This document shows positions 9,398 through 18,641 of a DNA stretch of 64,000 nucleotides, one piece after another. A program made the position numbers and the translations under genes. The DNA lies in the NCBI GenBank assembly GCA_964400725.1, contig CAYNVS010000008.1, positions 50,740-114,739 of the forward strand, written 5' to 3'. Source of the DNA: CAYNVS01 sp964400725. Its GTDB lineage: Bacteria; Myxococcota_A; SURF-8; CAYNVS01. Below the pieces are notes generated by a model that was not told the DNA's origin, searched no databases, and saw only the letters and a list, made by a program, of their open reading frames with translations. Positions within the stretch are counted from its first letter, which is position 1, and every line of letters starts with the position of its first letter.

Positions 9398-9473
9398 TGG
9401 TTCCCTTGGCGAGACTCGAACTCGCAACAAACGGATTAAGAGTCCGCTGCTCTACCGATTGAGCTACAAGGGA
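9398..9473 (-). tRNA. tRNA-Lys (anticodon CTT)
   Basis: The minus strand folds into a 76-nt cloverleaf. The acceptor stem is TCCCTTG paired with CAAGGGA, with discriminator A and an encoded CCA end. The D-arm is GCTC..GAGC, the anticodon loop is CTCTTAA (anticodon CTT, reading AAG), and the T-arm contains GTTCGAGTC. It stands alone between mlaF and the PHP-domain lipoprotein gene, with its own terminator downstream. Confidence 0.93.
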
Positions 9474-9570
9474 ACAAGGGAACCATAAATGCGCTATTTA
9501 TCTAATCCGTAAAATGCGCGTTGTCAAGAAAAACAATGCGTTTTTTACGAGTTTATAAAGTTTTTCTCCT

Positions 9571-12099
9571 CTATTTGCACGTCGTAGGCAAATCATACTC
9601 GTCGTCGGAGTTGTAATCGACCCATATCGCGTTCGTTATAGTTAAAACCGCCTGCCCCGGCTGAACGGGCGATAAATCCTTGTCCGGAGCTCCGGCTAAA
9701 ACTACAAAATAACTATCCTTATCTGCGATTACGTCTATCGTTTTCTCGAAACGGACGCCTCCGTTGGCCGTAAAGTCCCCTTCCGCCGCGCTGTAAACCT
9801 CGGCGCCGTTCTGAATGAGTTTTACGTAATTCAGCGCCATCCAAGACGGAGCCTGAACCTTGATATGAACCTTCAACGCGCTTGCTTTAACAGTTTCGCC
9901 CATTCCCTTGCCGTTAATATCAAAGGAAACGAACGGCCCGGAAACCGCAAGAGCCTTATGCTCTTTAATCGCCGAAATTATCTGCCCTTCCTTAACCGGA
10001 CGCTCCGAGCCCAGATAAACGTAAGTGCGCGAATAGCCGGGATCGTTATCGACGTGCGAGTCGGAAACGCCTACGCCCGTAAAGTTTATATGGCAATTAA
10101 GAAACGAATACCACGTCGGCAGCATTTTACTCAGGGCGTTCCCGACTCCGTCGGCGTTTATAAGCTCGGCGGCGTCAACTTTCGACGGATCAAATATCTC
10201 CGGAGAGATGCTTTTCGGCCCCGCCGAATCGTCGTATTTTATCGCCTCAAAAAAACCTTGCCCCATGCGCGGGTGGTTGAGCTGAAACGTTTTTGATTTG
10301 TACTTGTCGAGCGCGATTAAGGCTATTTCTTTTTCCGTAAGAAATTCTACCGGATCCTTATAGCCGTAATCCTTCCACCATTGAACGCCGAAATAAGTTC
10401 TATCGTCGTCCGGTTTTGTTACGAAGTGCATATTGTAATGATTGCTCGTCGGGCTTATCTCGCAGCCGGGAAAAACCGACACGAGGCTTGAAGCCTTGCT
10501 TTTTCCGTCTAAAAGCATAATCGAATCGGCGAGCGGACGCAGGTCGGTTATTCTATCGTGGTCGGTTACGCTGACCGCCTCAAGCCCCTCGGCCATGAAT
10601 TGAACTATTCTGCGCTCGACGGGAACCTGAGCGTCAACGGACAATTCCGTGTGCATATGCAAATCAATCGCGCCGTAACCTTCGGCATCTACAACCTTTT
10701 TCATCTCGCACGAGAAGTCCGCGGTTTTGCCCGCTTCGAGCGTAAAAGCCTTTCTGCAAACTTCATAGTCCAGTCCGCGGGCTATCGTAACGACGTAATC
10801 GCCTGCGGCCACCGCATACGTATCTTCGCCCAGCGAAAACTTGCGGTAAACTATGCCGTCGGTCGTCTTGGCGTCCAAACCTTTTTGGAAAAGAATTTTT
10901 ACCGGCAGTTTGTCTAGTTTGCCTACGCTCGAATCGCCGCTTGCGGTAAAATGCAAATAAGCGGCCGCATCAAGCGAAACTTCGGCGGAAACCTGTCCGT
11001 CGGCGGTTACGGTTGCAGGCGCGCTCTTGGTTCCAAACCCTCTGTCGTCGGTTCCGGCTACAAAGTAATACGTTCCGGGTAGAAGGTGAAAAACTACCTT
11101 ATGGTTCGCGTCGGCTTTCCCCTCGCTTACGACAAAACCGCCGGCGTTAAGCGCGCGCACAAAGTACGCGCCGGGTTTCTCGTTCGCGTCCGCGGGCTTT
11201 ACGGCAACTTCGACGGCTCCGAATTCCTCGCCGCGTATTTTATACATTTCCTGCATAACTTCGTCCACGGTCGCCCCGACGACGAAGTATCGAACGAACG
11301 AAACCGGAACGTCGGATTTCGCTTCGACCTTTTCGCCGTAAAGCGGAAAGATGTTTGCCTGCGCAATGGGAATTTTAAAGGCTCCGGTCGGCACGACGTA
11401 ACCGTAGGCGAGCCCGTCTCCGATGACGACGATATATTTCATCTCTCGTCCCATTACGGCGTCGTCGCCGTAACCGACGCCCGGCACGAGCGTGCGCGCT
11501 CTGCGCAGCCAGAAGGCGCCGTCGCCCATCTTAATAGTCGTGTCGCCCGCAAGGTTCGTAACCGACGTAACGATTTTAATCGCGCTTGAGTTCTCCTCAA
11601 GAATATATTCCTGCTTGACGCTCAAATCCGTGCCGCCCATCGGAATAGCCGCGTCGATGATGCCCACGCCCGCGTCGGTTCCCGTTACCACAACTTTAGC
11701 GGTTCCGTCTTTGCCGTCGCTTTCGACGTAGGCGCCGGTCGGTTTGACCGCGCGCAAAAAATCGCACAGAGGGGAAACTTCGACCAGCATATCGCTCGCT
11801 TTATCGTCGCCGTCCTTCTGGCCGTCGCGAATAATATCCGCGTCGATAAGCGCCGAGGCGTAGTAAATCCACGACTTAGCCGCGCCGCCGCCCTGAACTA
11901 CGAAGCGTACTTTTTTGTTTTTAAGCATAAAGTCGCCCGCTCCGCCGTCGCCCGCCGGCCCGCCGAAACGCCAGTTCTTATCGGTTATTTTGTAGGCTAT
12001 AAACTCGGGCTCCGGAGAGCTTGACGACCCGCATCCGGCGCCAAAAAACAAAAGCGCGGCGAAAACAACGGTAAAAAAGACCGGGTAAAAACGTTTCAT
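9571..12099 (-). CDS. Lipoprotein with PHP-type metallohydrolase domain (CehA/McbA-like)
   Basis: The product has 842 residues. The signal peptide ends in a lipobox (FFGAGC), so it is a lipoprotein. The first half (about 30-470) is beta-rich with no family I can name with confidence; it includes carboxypeptidase-regulatory-like segments. From about residue 478 there is a PHP domain. IDLHMHTELSVD supplies the first metal-binding His pair and SVTDHDRI the next, with further His residues in the CEISPTSNHYNMH and QLNHPRMGQ regions and GVGVSDSH near the end. This matches the CehA/McbA group of phosphoesterase-like hydrolases. The substrate is unknown. The strong ribosome site AAGGAGG precedes the ATG. 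It lies 100 nt downstream of the glycosidase-like gene. Confidence 0.82.
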   Translation of the reverse strand: MKRFYPVFFTVVFAALLFFGAGCGSSSSPEPEFIAYKITDKNWRFGGPAGDGGAGDFMLKNKKVRFVVQGGGAAKSWIYYASALIDADIIRDGQKDGDDKASDMLVEVSPLCDFLRAVKPTGAYVESDGKDGTAKVVVTGTDAGVGIIDAAIPMGGTDLSVKQEYILEENSSAIKIVTSVTNLAGDTTIKMGDGAFWLRRARTLVPGVGYGDDAVMGREMKYIVVIGDGLAYGYVVPTGAFKIPIAQANIFPLYGEKVEAKSDVPVSFVRYFVVGATVDEVMQEMYKIRGEEFGAVEVAVKPADANEKPGAYFVRALNAGGFVVSEGKADANHKVVFHLLPGTYYFVAGTDDRGFGTKSAPATVTADGQVSAEVSLDAAAYLHFTASGDSSVGKLDKLPVKILFQKGLDAKTTDGIVYRKFSLGEDTYAVAAGDYVVTIARGLDYEVCRKAFTLEAGKTADFSCEMKKVVDAEGYGAIDLHMHTELSVDAQVPVERRIVQFMAEGLEAVSVTDHDRITDLRPLADSIMLLDGKSKASSLVSVFPGCEISPTSNHYNMHFVTKPDDDRTYFGVQWWKDYGYKDPVEFLTEKEIALIALDKYKSKTFQLNHPRMGQGFFEAIKYDDSAGPKSISPEIFDPSKVDAAELINADGVGNALSKMLPTWYSFLNCHINFTGVGVSDSHVDNDPGYSRTYVYLGSERPVKEGQIISAIKEHKALAVSGPFVSFDINGKGMGETVKASALKVHIKVQAPSWMALNYVKLIQNGAEVYSAAEGDFTANGGVRFEKTIDVIADKDSYFVVLAGAPDKDLSPVQPGQAVLTITNAIWVDYNSDDEYDLPTTCK

Positions 12100-12202
12100 A
12101 ACAGCCTCCTTAATAAAAAACTAACGGCATTCTAACGCCGCGTTGAAATTATTCAACACTTTATTGCCTTAATTGGTTTAAAATCGTCCGCAGTCCGGCG
12201 CG

Positions 12203-14254
12203 TCAATCCCCGGCGCCGCGCCATAAATTTAAAATCGTTTCGGCGTATTTTTGCATTTGCGAATAGTCGTATTTCCAAGTGGTGTACATAAACCCGCGGA
12301 CGCTTTGGCTGTTTTTCGCGTCGTCAAATTCTTTTAAAGCGGCCTTTTCCGCGTCGGGCGCGTCGTAAAACCCCGCGACAATCTGCGCAAAGCCAAGTTC
12401 CTCGAACCATTGCAGAGACTTTATTCTGAAATCGGCCGGAGCCCAGTTTATAATAACCGCGTTAGGCGGCAGACCCGTCCACGAGCCGAAGACGTCGCCT
12501 CCTTCTATTAGGTAGGACTTTTGCGTAGGCCGCGTAAAACGCTTGGCGTTGTGATTGCGGTCAAACATGTCGCTCCATATGTAAAAAGGCGCGCCGCCGG
12601 ATATTTCGCCGTAAGCGCCGCTCATCTTTTTAATGTGCCATGACAAAAGCCCGCCCGGAGATTTTTTCATGGAGACGCACAACGCGCATGAGTTCATGTG
12701 CCTCAGCTCGTCGTAATTTAGGAACGCGCCGTTTTCCTTGGGAAACGCCGAAAACAAAAGGCGGAAGTTTTCTTTGTAGTAGTTAAAAACGTCCGGCTCG
12801 GACAAACACGTTCCGATTTGATTTCTGCTGCGCGGGCCGTCGATTACAACCAGCGCGTAATAATCGGCGTAAAGCTCCGCATCGCCGCGAGACGCGCCCC
12901 GCTCGGTCAGCCTTATCTCGAAGTCGTTATCGCCGGCGGCGGATTTAAAGACGACAAAATCGGTTCCCTCTTCGTAAACCGCGCCGCTTGGCGAATATAA
13001 TACAAAAGGCGCCCCCGTCCGCCTGATAAGATTGCGCGGTCCTATTTCCGACGCGCGCAAATCGTCGATCCAAAAGCTCCCCTTCGAGTCCGCCGCCATG
13101 TAAACGCCCAGCGTAAGCTCGGTTTCTTCTCTGGTATTTATTATGTAAGCGTACTTGGCAAATTCCTTTGCGGCGGAAAAATCGTAATTTTGAAAAGAAA
13201 TATAATCGGCGCCGTCCGCGCTGCGAACTCCGACCGAGACCGAGCCGGAAAAACTTTCCGTTTTAGCCCAAAAACTTATCTCTATAAGTTTGCGGGTCCC
13301 TACCTTCAGTTTGCGCGTCAACGACGCGGCGAAATTTGCTCCTTCAAACTTAAGCGAAGAAGAGCCGGAATGTTTTTGCTTTTCGTCTCGATAAAAGCGG
13401 CCGGAAGCAAGAAGCGGCGGATAAGCCGTCCACCCTTTGGGCGTAAAACCGTCGAACGTCTCGAATCCTTCTGCCGCGTTCGGCTCTCCATCAAGCGAGT
13501 TTATTATGTTAAGCGTTTTTCCGTCTTCGCCGACTCTGAACTTTGCGCCGCGCACAAGCGCGCCCTCGGCCACGTCCGGATTTTGCGTAAACGCCCCTCC
13601 CGCTCTGCCGAGCGTGCAGGTAAACGGAATTATCTTTATTCCCGCGCTCTCGCCAAACGCGGCGACTTCCTTCATTCGAGCTAAAAAAGGCTCTTTATCC
13701 TTTCTTATATTCAACCGCTCAAGGTTCGGATCGACCAGAACCATATGAGTGTAACCCATCGCTTTGGCCGCGGCGGCAAACTCCTTGGTTTTATTAATTC
13801 CGAATTTGCTCTTCCCGCCGTCGTCCGTCGAAATATCGACCCCGCGCAGCATAGTCCACAGCTGCGGTTTGACCTCTATTTTGACCTTTGCGACCGCCGT
13901 TCCTTTCTTCGACGCCGCTTCAAGCGAGTATTCCGTCGTAAAACGGGGCGCGACGACCAGCGTATCGCCCAATGCCGGAAACGTTTCGTCTTTCGTTTTA
14001 ATTTTTACCGACGACGCGCCTTCGGTCTCGAAATAAAGAACGGTATAGTCTCCCGCGACTATCGCTTTAGCGCCGGCCTCGAACCTTTTGATTAAGGGAA
14101 GGCCGCTTTCCTCCGCCGCTTCAAGACGACCGTTATTTTTTGCCTCCGCAAAGAAAAAGAGGCGCTCCGCGCCGGAATAGAGAGCGAGCGATGCGGGAAC
14201 GATTAAAAGCGCCCAAGCGGCGGCGGCTATTACGCGCAGCTTTTTGTTATTCAT
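12203..14254 (-). CDS. Secreted glycoside-hydrolase-like protein with inserted beta-sandwich (function uncertain)
   Basis: This 683-residue protein has an N-terminal membrane or signal helix (about 8-28) and a short beta region. LRGVDISTDDG then starts what looks like a TIM-barrel, continuing MGYTHMVLVDPN and GIKIIPFT. A carbohydrate-binding-like beta-sandwich interrupts it (about 270-400, beginning near DGFTPKGWTAYP). The barrel resumes with FLNYDELRHMNSC, an acidic pair at a position that could be catalytic, and RGFMYTTWKYDY near the end. The architecture resembles GH20 or GH84-like enzymes, but I cannot assign a family. It is probably periplasmic or membrane-anchored. The start overlaps the end of the EamA gene by 8 nt, so the two are translated together. 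Confidence 0.6.
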   Translation of the reverse strand: MNNKKLRVIAAAAWALLIVPASLALYSGAERLFFFAEAKNNGRLEAAEESGLPLIKRFEAGAKAIVAGDYTVLYFETEGASSVKIKTKDETFPALGDTLVVAPRFTTEYSLEAASKKGTAVAKVKIEVKPQLWTMLRGVDISTDDGGKSKFGINKTKEFAAAAKAMGYTHMVLVDPNLERLNIRKDKEPFLARMKEVAAFGESAGIKIIPFTCTLGRAGGAFTQNPDVAEGALVRGAKFRVGEDGKTLNIINSLDGEPNAAEGFETFDGFTPKGWTAYPPLLASGRFYRDEKQKHSGSSSLKFEGANFAASLTRKLKVGTRKLIEISFWAKTESFSGSVSVGVRSADGADYISFQNYDFSAAKEFAKYAYIINTREETELTLGVYMAADSKGSFWIDDLRASEIGPRNLIRRTGAPFVLYSPSGAVYEEGTDFVVFKSAAGDNDFEIRLTERGASRGDAELYADYYALVVIDGPRSRNQIGTCLSEPDVFNYYKENFRLLFSAFPKENGAFLNYDELRHMNSCALCVSMKKSPGGLLSWHIKKMSGAYGEISGGAPFYIWSDMFDRNHNAKRFTRPTQKSYLIEGGDVFGSWTGLPPNAVIINWAPADFRIKSLQWFEELGFAQIVAGFYDAPDAEKAALKEFDDAKNSQSVRGFMYTTWKYDYSQMQKYAETILNLWRGAGD

Positions 14255-15173
14255 TCGCGGCCGCCTTTCTTTCTTCGGCGGAGCCGAAATAAACCGCCGC
14301 GCCTACCGACGCCAGCGTTATCGCGCATCCCGCGGCGACCGCCGGCTCCACGCTTTCGCCCAAAACCGCGGCCGTTAAAACAGTAGCGAGCGCCGCCTCT
14401 CCGACGACCGCCATGCTTACCTCCGTAGGGGTTGCGCGCCTAAGGCACCACGTTAAAAGGCTGTGTCCTATTACCTGCGGAAAAATTGCGGCGAGAGCCA
14501 AAAAAACAAGAGAGCGCGGGCTTGCGACTTTTATTTCCACGCCCGCCGCCGCGGCAGCCGCGAATAAAAGAATAGCGCCTACAAGCGCCGCGACGCCGTT
14601 AAACGCCAATATTCTTAAGGAAGAACCAAGCTTTCGCGCGATGAGCATGTAAAAGACGATGGCGAAAGCGCCCAGCAGAGCGAGCGCGTCGCCCGCAAGC
14701 GCTCCATGCGCGGTCAAATCGTTTTTGCCAATCAATAAGAGTCCGACGAAGGCGGCGGCGATCGACGCCCACAGCCCGCCGGATGGTTTGTCTTTGCCGG
14801 TAAGCGCGCCGATTGCAGCCAGCATAATCGGCGTAGTGGTAACCAAGGTTACCGAGGCCGCGGTGTTGGTAAGAGTTAAAGAGGTTACCCAAGCGCCGAA
14901 ATGCGCCGCGTAGATTACGCCCGAAATAACCGCGTAATAAAAAATTCTGCGGGAAAACCAGCCTTTCCGCCAAGATAAAAAAACAAACGGAGAAAGAGCG
15001 GCCGAGGCGATGAGAAGCCTCGCGGCGGACATGACCAACGGGTGCGTCGGAGCCGCCATTTTAAAAAAAAGCGCGGCGGTAGAAATGCAAAGCACGGCCG
15101 CCGTTATGGCCGCGACGAATATAATCCTCTCTTTCTTCCGAGGATGCAAATCGGTTTTTTCGAGCGTCGTCAT
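14247..15173 (-). CDS. EamA/DMT-superfamily transporter
   Basis: This is a 308-residue inner-membrane protein with about ten hydrophobic helices arranged as two EamA repeats. Family features include TNTAASVTLVTTTPIML in the first repeat and TPTEVSMAVVGEAALATVLTA in the second. It is a drug/metabolite-type exporter or importer of unknown substrate. It overlaps the downstream glycosidase-like gene by 8 nt, which suggests a shared function, perhaps export of a product of that enzyme. That link is inference only. Confidence 0.88.
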   Translation of the reverse strand: MTTLEKTDLHPRKKERIIFVAAITAAVLCISTAALFFKMAAPTHPLVMSAARLLIASAALSPFVFLSWRKGWFSRRIFYYAVISGVIYAAHFGAWVTSLTLTNTAASVTLVTTTPIMLAAIGALTGKDKPSGGLWASIAAAFVGLLLIGKNDLTAHGALAGDALALLGAFAIVFYMLIARKLGSSLRILAFNGVAALVGAILLFAAAAAAGVEIKVASPRSLVFLALAAIFPQVIGHSLLTWCLRRATPTEVSMAVVGEAALATVLTAAVLGESVEPAVAAGCAITLASVGAAVYFGSAEERKAAANE

Positions 15174-15234
15174 GCTTAAATTGTATAAGACGCGCGCCGG
15201 GCGTTTTCAAGTTATTCGCAACAAAAACGACCTA

Positions 15235-15412
15235 GCCTCCGACTCATCTCCAATTTTTGCCGAAAACCGCGCAGGCCGCGAAGATACGCGGAGGTTTTTT
15301 ATTAATTTCGTTCTCATCCTTACGACATTTTCAAAGGATTGAAAGTTAATCGTTCGGCTCGTAAACGGCGAGATTGGTTTAATTCATTCGAGCGGCGCAA
15401 GCGCCCTCCCGC
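15235..15412 (+). repeat. Dispersed intergenic repeat, copy A
   Basis: This copy begins GCCTCCGACTCATCTCC, followed by AAAACCGCGCAGGCCGCG, a hairpin-forming CGCGGAGG and a T6 run (15295-15300). It then has ATTAATTTCG, a CTCATCCTTA stretch and, near 15396-15410, GCGCAAGCGCCCTCCCGC. The same order of blocks recurs at 19321, 58891 and (inverted) 21775. The repeat lies downstream of the response-regulator gene and upstream of the EamA gene. Its stem plus T-run could stop plus-strand transcription. Confidence 0.7.
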
Positions 15413-15461
15413 AAAAATAGTTTAATCGCCGCTATAAACGACTGGAAAGCCGTTTTGAACG

Positions 15462-15863
15462 CTAAGCCTCGATATGCGATTGAATTTCTTTAACGAATTT
15501 CTGGAAATCGGTAATCGGCTTTTGAATTGCCGCCGCGACCGGCGGTTCTTTTTTTTGAGCGAAATTATATATTATATTCGGGTCGCCGCTCAGAACGATC
15601 GCCTTCAACCGAGGGTCGGCGTTACGCAGAGCCGCCAACAGCTCGTAACCTTTGGGTTTTCCTTTTATGTGCCAGTCCAGTATTACGACTTTATAAGCCC
15701 CTTTGGCTTCTTTTACCATGGATACGGCCTCTTCGCCGCCGGAGGCGGTTGATACGTTGAAATCTTCTCCTTGAAGGAGCTCGGAAAGAATATCTCTTAT
15801 GGCAATTTCGTCGTCAATGATAAGAAGACGACTTTTTTCTTCTAACGAATACCCCATTTGCAT
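15462..15863 (-). CDS. Single-domain response regulator (receiver only)
   Basis: The product has 133 residues and consists of one receiver domain with no output domain. The acidic pair is IIDDE, the phospho-acceptor Asp is in VVILDWHIKG, the conserved Ser is in VLSGDP and the Lys in IQKP. All residues needed for phosphotransfer are present. It probably acts as a CheY-like messenger or phosphorelay intermediate for the PAS kinase encoded 148 nt upstream on the same strand. Two in-frame ATGs lie close together (MQMGYS); GAGG in front of the first decides little. Confidence 0.9.
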   Translation of the reverse strand: MQMGYSLEEKSRLLIIDDEIAIRDILSELLQGEDFNVSTASGGEEAVSMVKEAKGAYKVVILDWHIKGKPKGYELLAALRNADPRLKAIVLSGDPNIIYNFAQKKEPPVAAAIQKPITDFQKFVKEIQSHIEA

Positions 15864-16011
15864 TCGCCTCGTTTTGTCAAAAGTTCACAGCGCTATAAGC
15901 TAGACGCCGCGAATTTATAAAAAAATTTAAGAAAACCTTCAAAGAAGGTTCGCCGACCCGCGACGCCGCCAACTGATGTAATTATATTTTTATATCTGCC
16001 GCTAAAAAAAA

Positions 16012-17796
16012 TCAAGCTAATGGAAGCGATATTTTATACGAGGTTCCCGCCGGCCCAGAGCTTATCGTCATGTCTCCCTGAAGAAATTCCGTTAAGATAA
16101 AGCGCGCCACGGCAAGTCCGAGCCCTCCTCCCAGTATTTCCTTGTCGGTGGAGAAGAACGGCTCAAAGGCGAGCTGAACCGTTTCCGGCGGCAGAGCGGC
16201 GCCGTTGTCTTTCGCTATAATAACGCCGCAGTCGTTTTTTTGCTCGTATGAAATAGACAGCGACGGCTTCCAATCCGCCGGTTTGTCGTCCGAGTTCTCT
16301 TTTTCTTTCAGTTTTTCTACGCCGTTGTGAAGAACTTGAAGAAGAACGTGAAGCAGCTGCGGCAAATCGGCGCTTATCATCATATTTTCAAACCTCGGCG
16401 ACATTGAGACGCGAAGGTCGTTGATTTGGTTGAACGCCGGGTAAGCGCTTGCGAGTTCCAGCGCCTTGTTCATAACTTCCGAGACGCGGTAAGGCTTGCG
16501 CTCAAGGTTTTTCTTGCGCGAAAATTCCAGCAGGCCTCCGATTATCTTCGTTACTCGCTCGCTTGCGCGCAAAATGTTTTGAAGCAGCTGATCCGCGCTG
16601 TTGCGGGTTAAATAAAGGTCTAGCAGCCTTATATTGTCTTCCGCGTAGCCGAGCTCCGCCAGCCTGCGGCGGATTTTTTCGTTGCGGATGTCGAAGTTGC
16701 GGCGCAAAAGCTCCGCGCTTTGTATGATGCCGGAAAGCGGGTTGTTGATTTCGTGCGCCATGCCCGCGGCCAAACCGGCGATAGAATTCATTTTTTCCGC
16801 CGCGACCATTATTTTTTGCAGTCTTACTTCGGCGGTCAAATCGTCTATTCTGACGACTATTTGAGCGACTTTTTTATTTTCGAATATCGGGTAGAACGAA
16901 ACCTTGCGGTATCCCTCCGACTGACCTTTATCTTTAAACTCCTCCCGGTCGCAAAAAACGGCTTTGCCTTCGCGGGAGCATCTGGCGAACTCCTGCTCGT
17001 GGGCTATAAGCTGCGGAGCTACGTCGAATAAATACTGCTCCCTCATAATAACGGTGTCCTGGCTTTGAAGAAAGGCGTCGGCAAAAGCCCTGTTGCAAAG
17101 GATTATCTTGCCGGTTCCGGCCTCCACCGCGGCGAGCGCCGTTTCCAGCGCATTAATAGTTCCGGCGCTAAGAGCGAACAGGTATTCTTCTTTTGTTACG
17201 TCAATGGCTACCGCCATAGAGCCGGAGACGTTGCCCGCCTGATCCCTCAGTTCCGCAAGGTTAATGATAGTCTTGCGAGAAGAGCCGTCTTTGCGCGTGA
17301 GGGTAACTTTTCTGTTTTGCGTTTTTCCGTTTGCTTCAAGCTCCCGTTGAAGTTCAAGGAGTTCGTCTTTGTCCTTGTAAAAATCCTTTACGTTCATTTT
17401 GCCGACTACTTCGTCTGCTTTGTAGCCGGTAATAGCCTCGGAGCCTTTTGAAAAGAGAAGAACGTCTCCTTTGTTGTCGGTAATCGTTACGGATATTTCG
17501 CTGTTGTCGAGCATCGTAAGATGAAAGGGAGACGAGTTGAATATTTTTATGCTGCGGGTTATGTCGCCATGCTCGAAAAAAGACGGCAGGATGACGAGGC
17601 GGTAACCTTTGGGCTCGGCTAAAGCCAGCGAAAGAACTTCGTCGCTTGCCCCGTTAATTGCGGCTAAAACTTCTACGTTGAGATTTCCGTTCACGTCGCT
17701 GGCTTTTGCGTTCCAGACGATTTGTTTTCCTTTGCCGTCCATAATTACGGCGGGAACTTTAAGGTTTTCCAACAGTTCTTTGAACGAAATCATCAT
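16012..17796 (-). CDS. PAS-domain sensor histidine kinase (soluble)
   Basis: The product has 594 residues. There is no membrane segment, so sensing is probably cytoplasmic. PAS-type regions cover about 1-90, 95-210 (GSEAITGYKADEVVGKM, typical PAS) and 220-330. The dimerisation/H-box is GMAHEINNPLSGI, with the phospho-acceptor His about residue 353. The ATPase domain has an N-box-like segment (LLHVLLQVLHNGVEKL), the G1 region KDNGAALPP and the G2 box GGGLGLAVARF. It is a phosphodonor for a response regulator, most likely the receiver gene downstream. AGGAGG overlaps the stop of the upstream MBL gene and lies 4 nt before the second ATG, so initiation at 17793 is likely. It is in an operon with the MBL and deaminase genes. 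Confidence 0.92.
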   Translation of the reverse strand: MMISFKELLENLKVPAVIMDGKGKQIVWNAKASDVNGNLNVEVLAAINGASDEVLSLALAEPKGYRLVILPSFFEHGDITRSIKIFNSSPFHLTMLDNSEISVTITDNKGDVLLFSKGSEAITGYKADEVVGKMNVKDFYKDKDELLELQRELEANGKTQNRKVTLTRKDGSSRKTIINLAELRDQAGNVSGSMAVAIDVTKEEYLFALSAGTINALETALAAVEAGTGKIILCNRAFADAFLQSQDTVIMREQYLFDVAPQLIAHEQEFARCSREGKAVFCDREEFKDKGQSEGYRKVSFYPIFENKKVAQIVVRIDDLTAEVRLQKIMVAAEKMNSIAGLAAGMAHEINNPLSGIIQSAELLRRNFDIRNEKIRRRLAELGYAEDNIRLLDLYLTRNSADQLLQNILRASERVTKIIGGLLEFSRKKNLERKPYRVSEVMNKALELASAYPAFNQINDLRVSMSPRFENMMISADLPQLLHVLLQVLHNGVEKLKEKENSDDKPADWKPSLSISYEQKNDCGVIIAKDNGAALPPETVQLAFEPFFSTDKEILGGGLGLAVARFILTEFLQGDMTISSGPAGTSYKISLPLA

Positions 17797-17801
17797 TCCT
17801 C

Positions 17802-18641
17802 CTAATCTAACGGCAGCGTCCCTTTTCCGCCGCCGACTATTTTTCCCGATTCGTCGTAGATTCGAGAAGGCTCGCGTTGAGCGGCGACGTCGATTTTAAC
17901 CCGCTCCGAATGCGGGAGCAAAATATTTTTAACGGTTTCAAGCGCTTTTTGCGGAGCGTTGTTCTGTTCGGACAAGTGCGACAGCACCAGCCTTTCGATT
18001 TGAACGCCTCTTTTCTGCATGGCGAGCAAAGCGAATTTAGCGGCCTGTTCGTTCGATAAATGCCCGAATCGGCTTCTTATGCGCGCCTTCAAATGAGGCG
18101 GATAACCGCCGCGCGCAAGCATAAGCAAATCGTGATTCGATTCGAGAAAAAACAGTCTCATATCGGGAAGGTCGTTGAGCAGTCCTAGGCTCGGCTCGCC
18201 CAGATCGGTAACGACCGCGGTGGAACCGTGTTCGCTTTCAAACGAATAGGCGGTCGGGTCTGCGGCGTCGTGCCAAACCGGCAGGCTTTTGATTTTTATC
18301 TTCCCTATTTCAAAATCTTTTCCGGCTTTGAATTTTTCAAATCCGAAGTAATCTCCGCCCGCGTCGCTCATATAGGCCGCAGTCCCTTCGGTGGCGTAAA
18401 CCGGAATTTTGAGCTTTCGGCTTAAAACCTCCGCGCCGCGGATATGGTCGGAGTGCTCGTGGGTTATAAGAAGAGCTTTAACGCCCGATAAATCGAGCCC
18501 GATTGCGGACGCGCGGTTAAAAATCTCCCTGCACGAAATTCCGGCGTCGAGTAAAAGCGAGTCTTCGCCGCACTTCAAATAAAAGCAGTTCCCCTTGCTG
18601 CCGGACGAAAGAAAACCGGCTCTGAAAGAGGGTAGTTTCAT
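17802..18641 (-). CDS. MBL-fold metallo-hydrolase, WalJ/YycJ-like
   Basis: This 279-residue metallo-beta-lactamase-fold protein has the YycJ-type opening (FLSSGSKGNCFYL), the metal motif HEHSDHIRG, a later His (VWHDAADP), and the Asp and His ligands in TDLGEP and ESNHDLLML. Family members are exonuclease- or phosphodiesterase-like; WalJ is linked to DNA and cell-wall homeostasis in Firmicutes. Its start overlaps the stop of the deaminase gene by 4 nt (ATGA), and its stop is 5 nt before the kinase start. The three genes are therefore tightly coupled. Confidence 0.88.
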   Translation of the reverse strand: MKLPSFRAGFLSSGSKGNCFYLKCGEDSLLLDAGISCREIFNRASAIGLDLSGVKALLITHEHSDHIRGAEVLSRKLKIPVYATEGTAAYMSDAGGDYFGFEKFKAGKDFEIGKIKIKSLPVWHDAADPTAYSFESEHGSTAVVTDLGEPSLGLLNDLPDMRLFFLESNHDLLMLARGGYPPHLKARIRSRFGHLSNEQAAKFALLAMQKRGVQIERLVLSHLSEQNNAPQKALETVKNILLPHSERVKIDVAAQREPSRIYDESGKIVGGGKGTLPLD

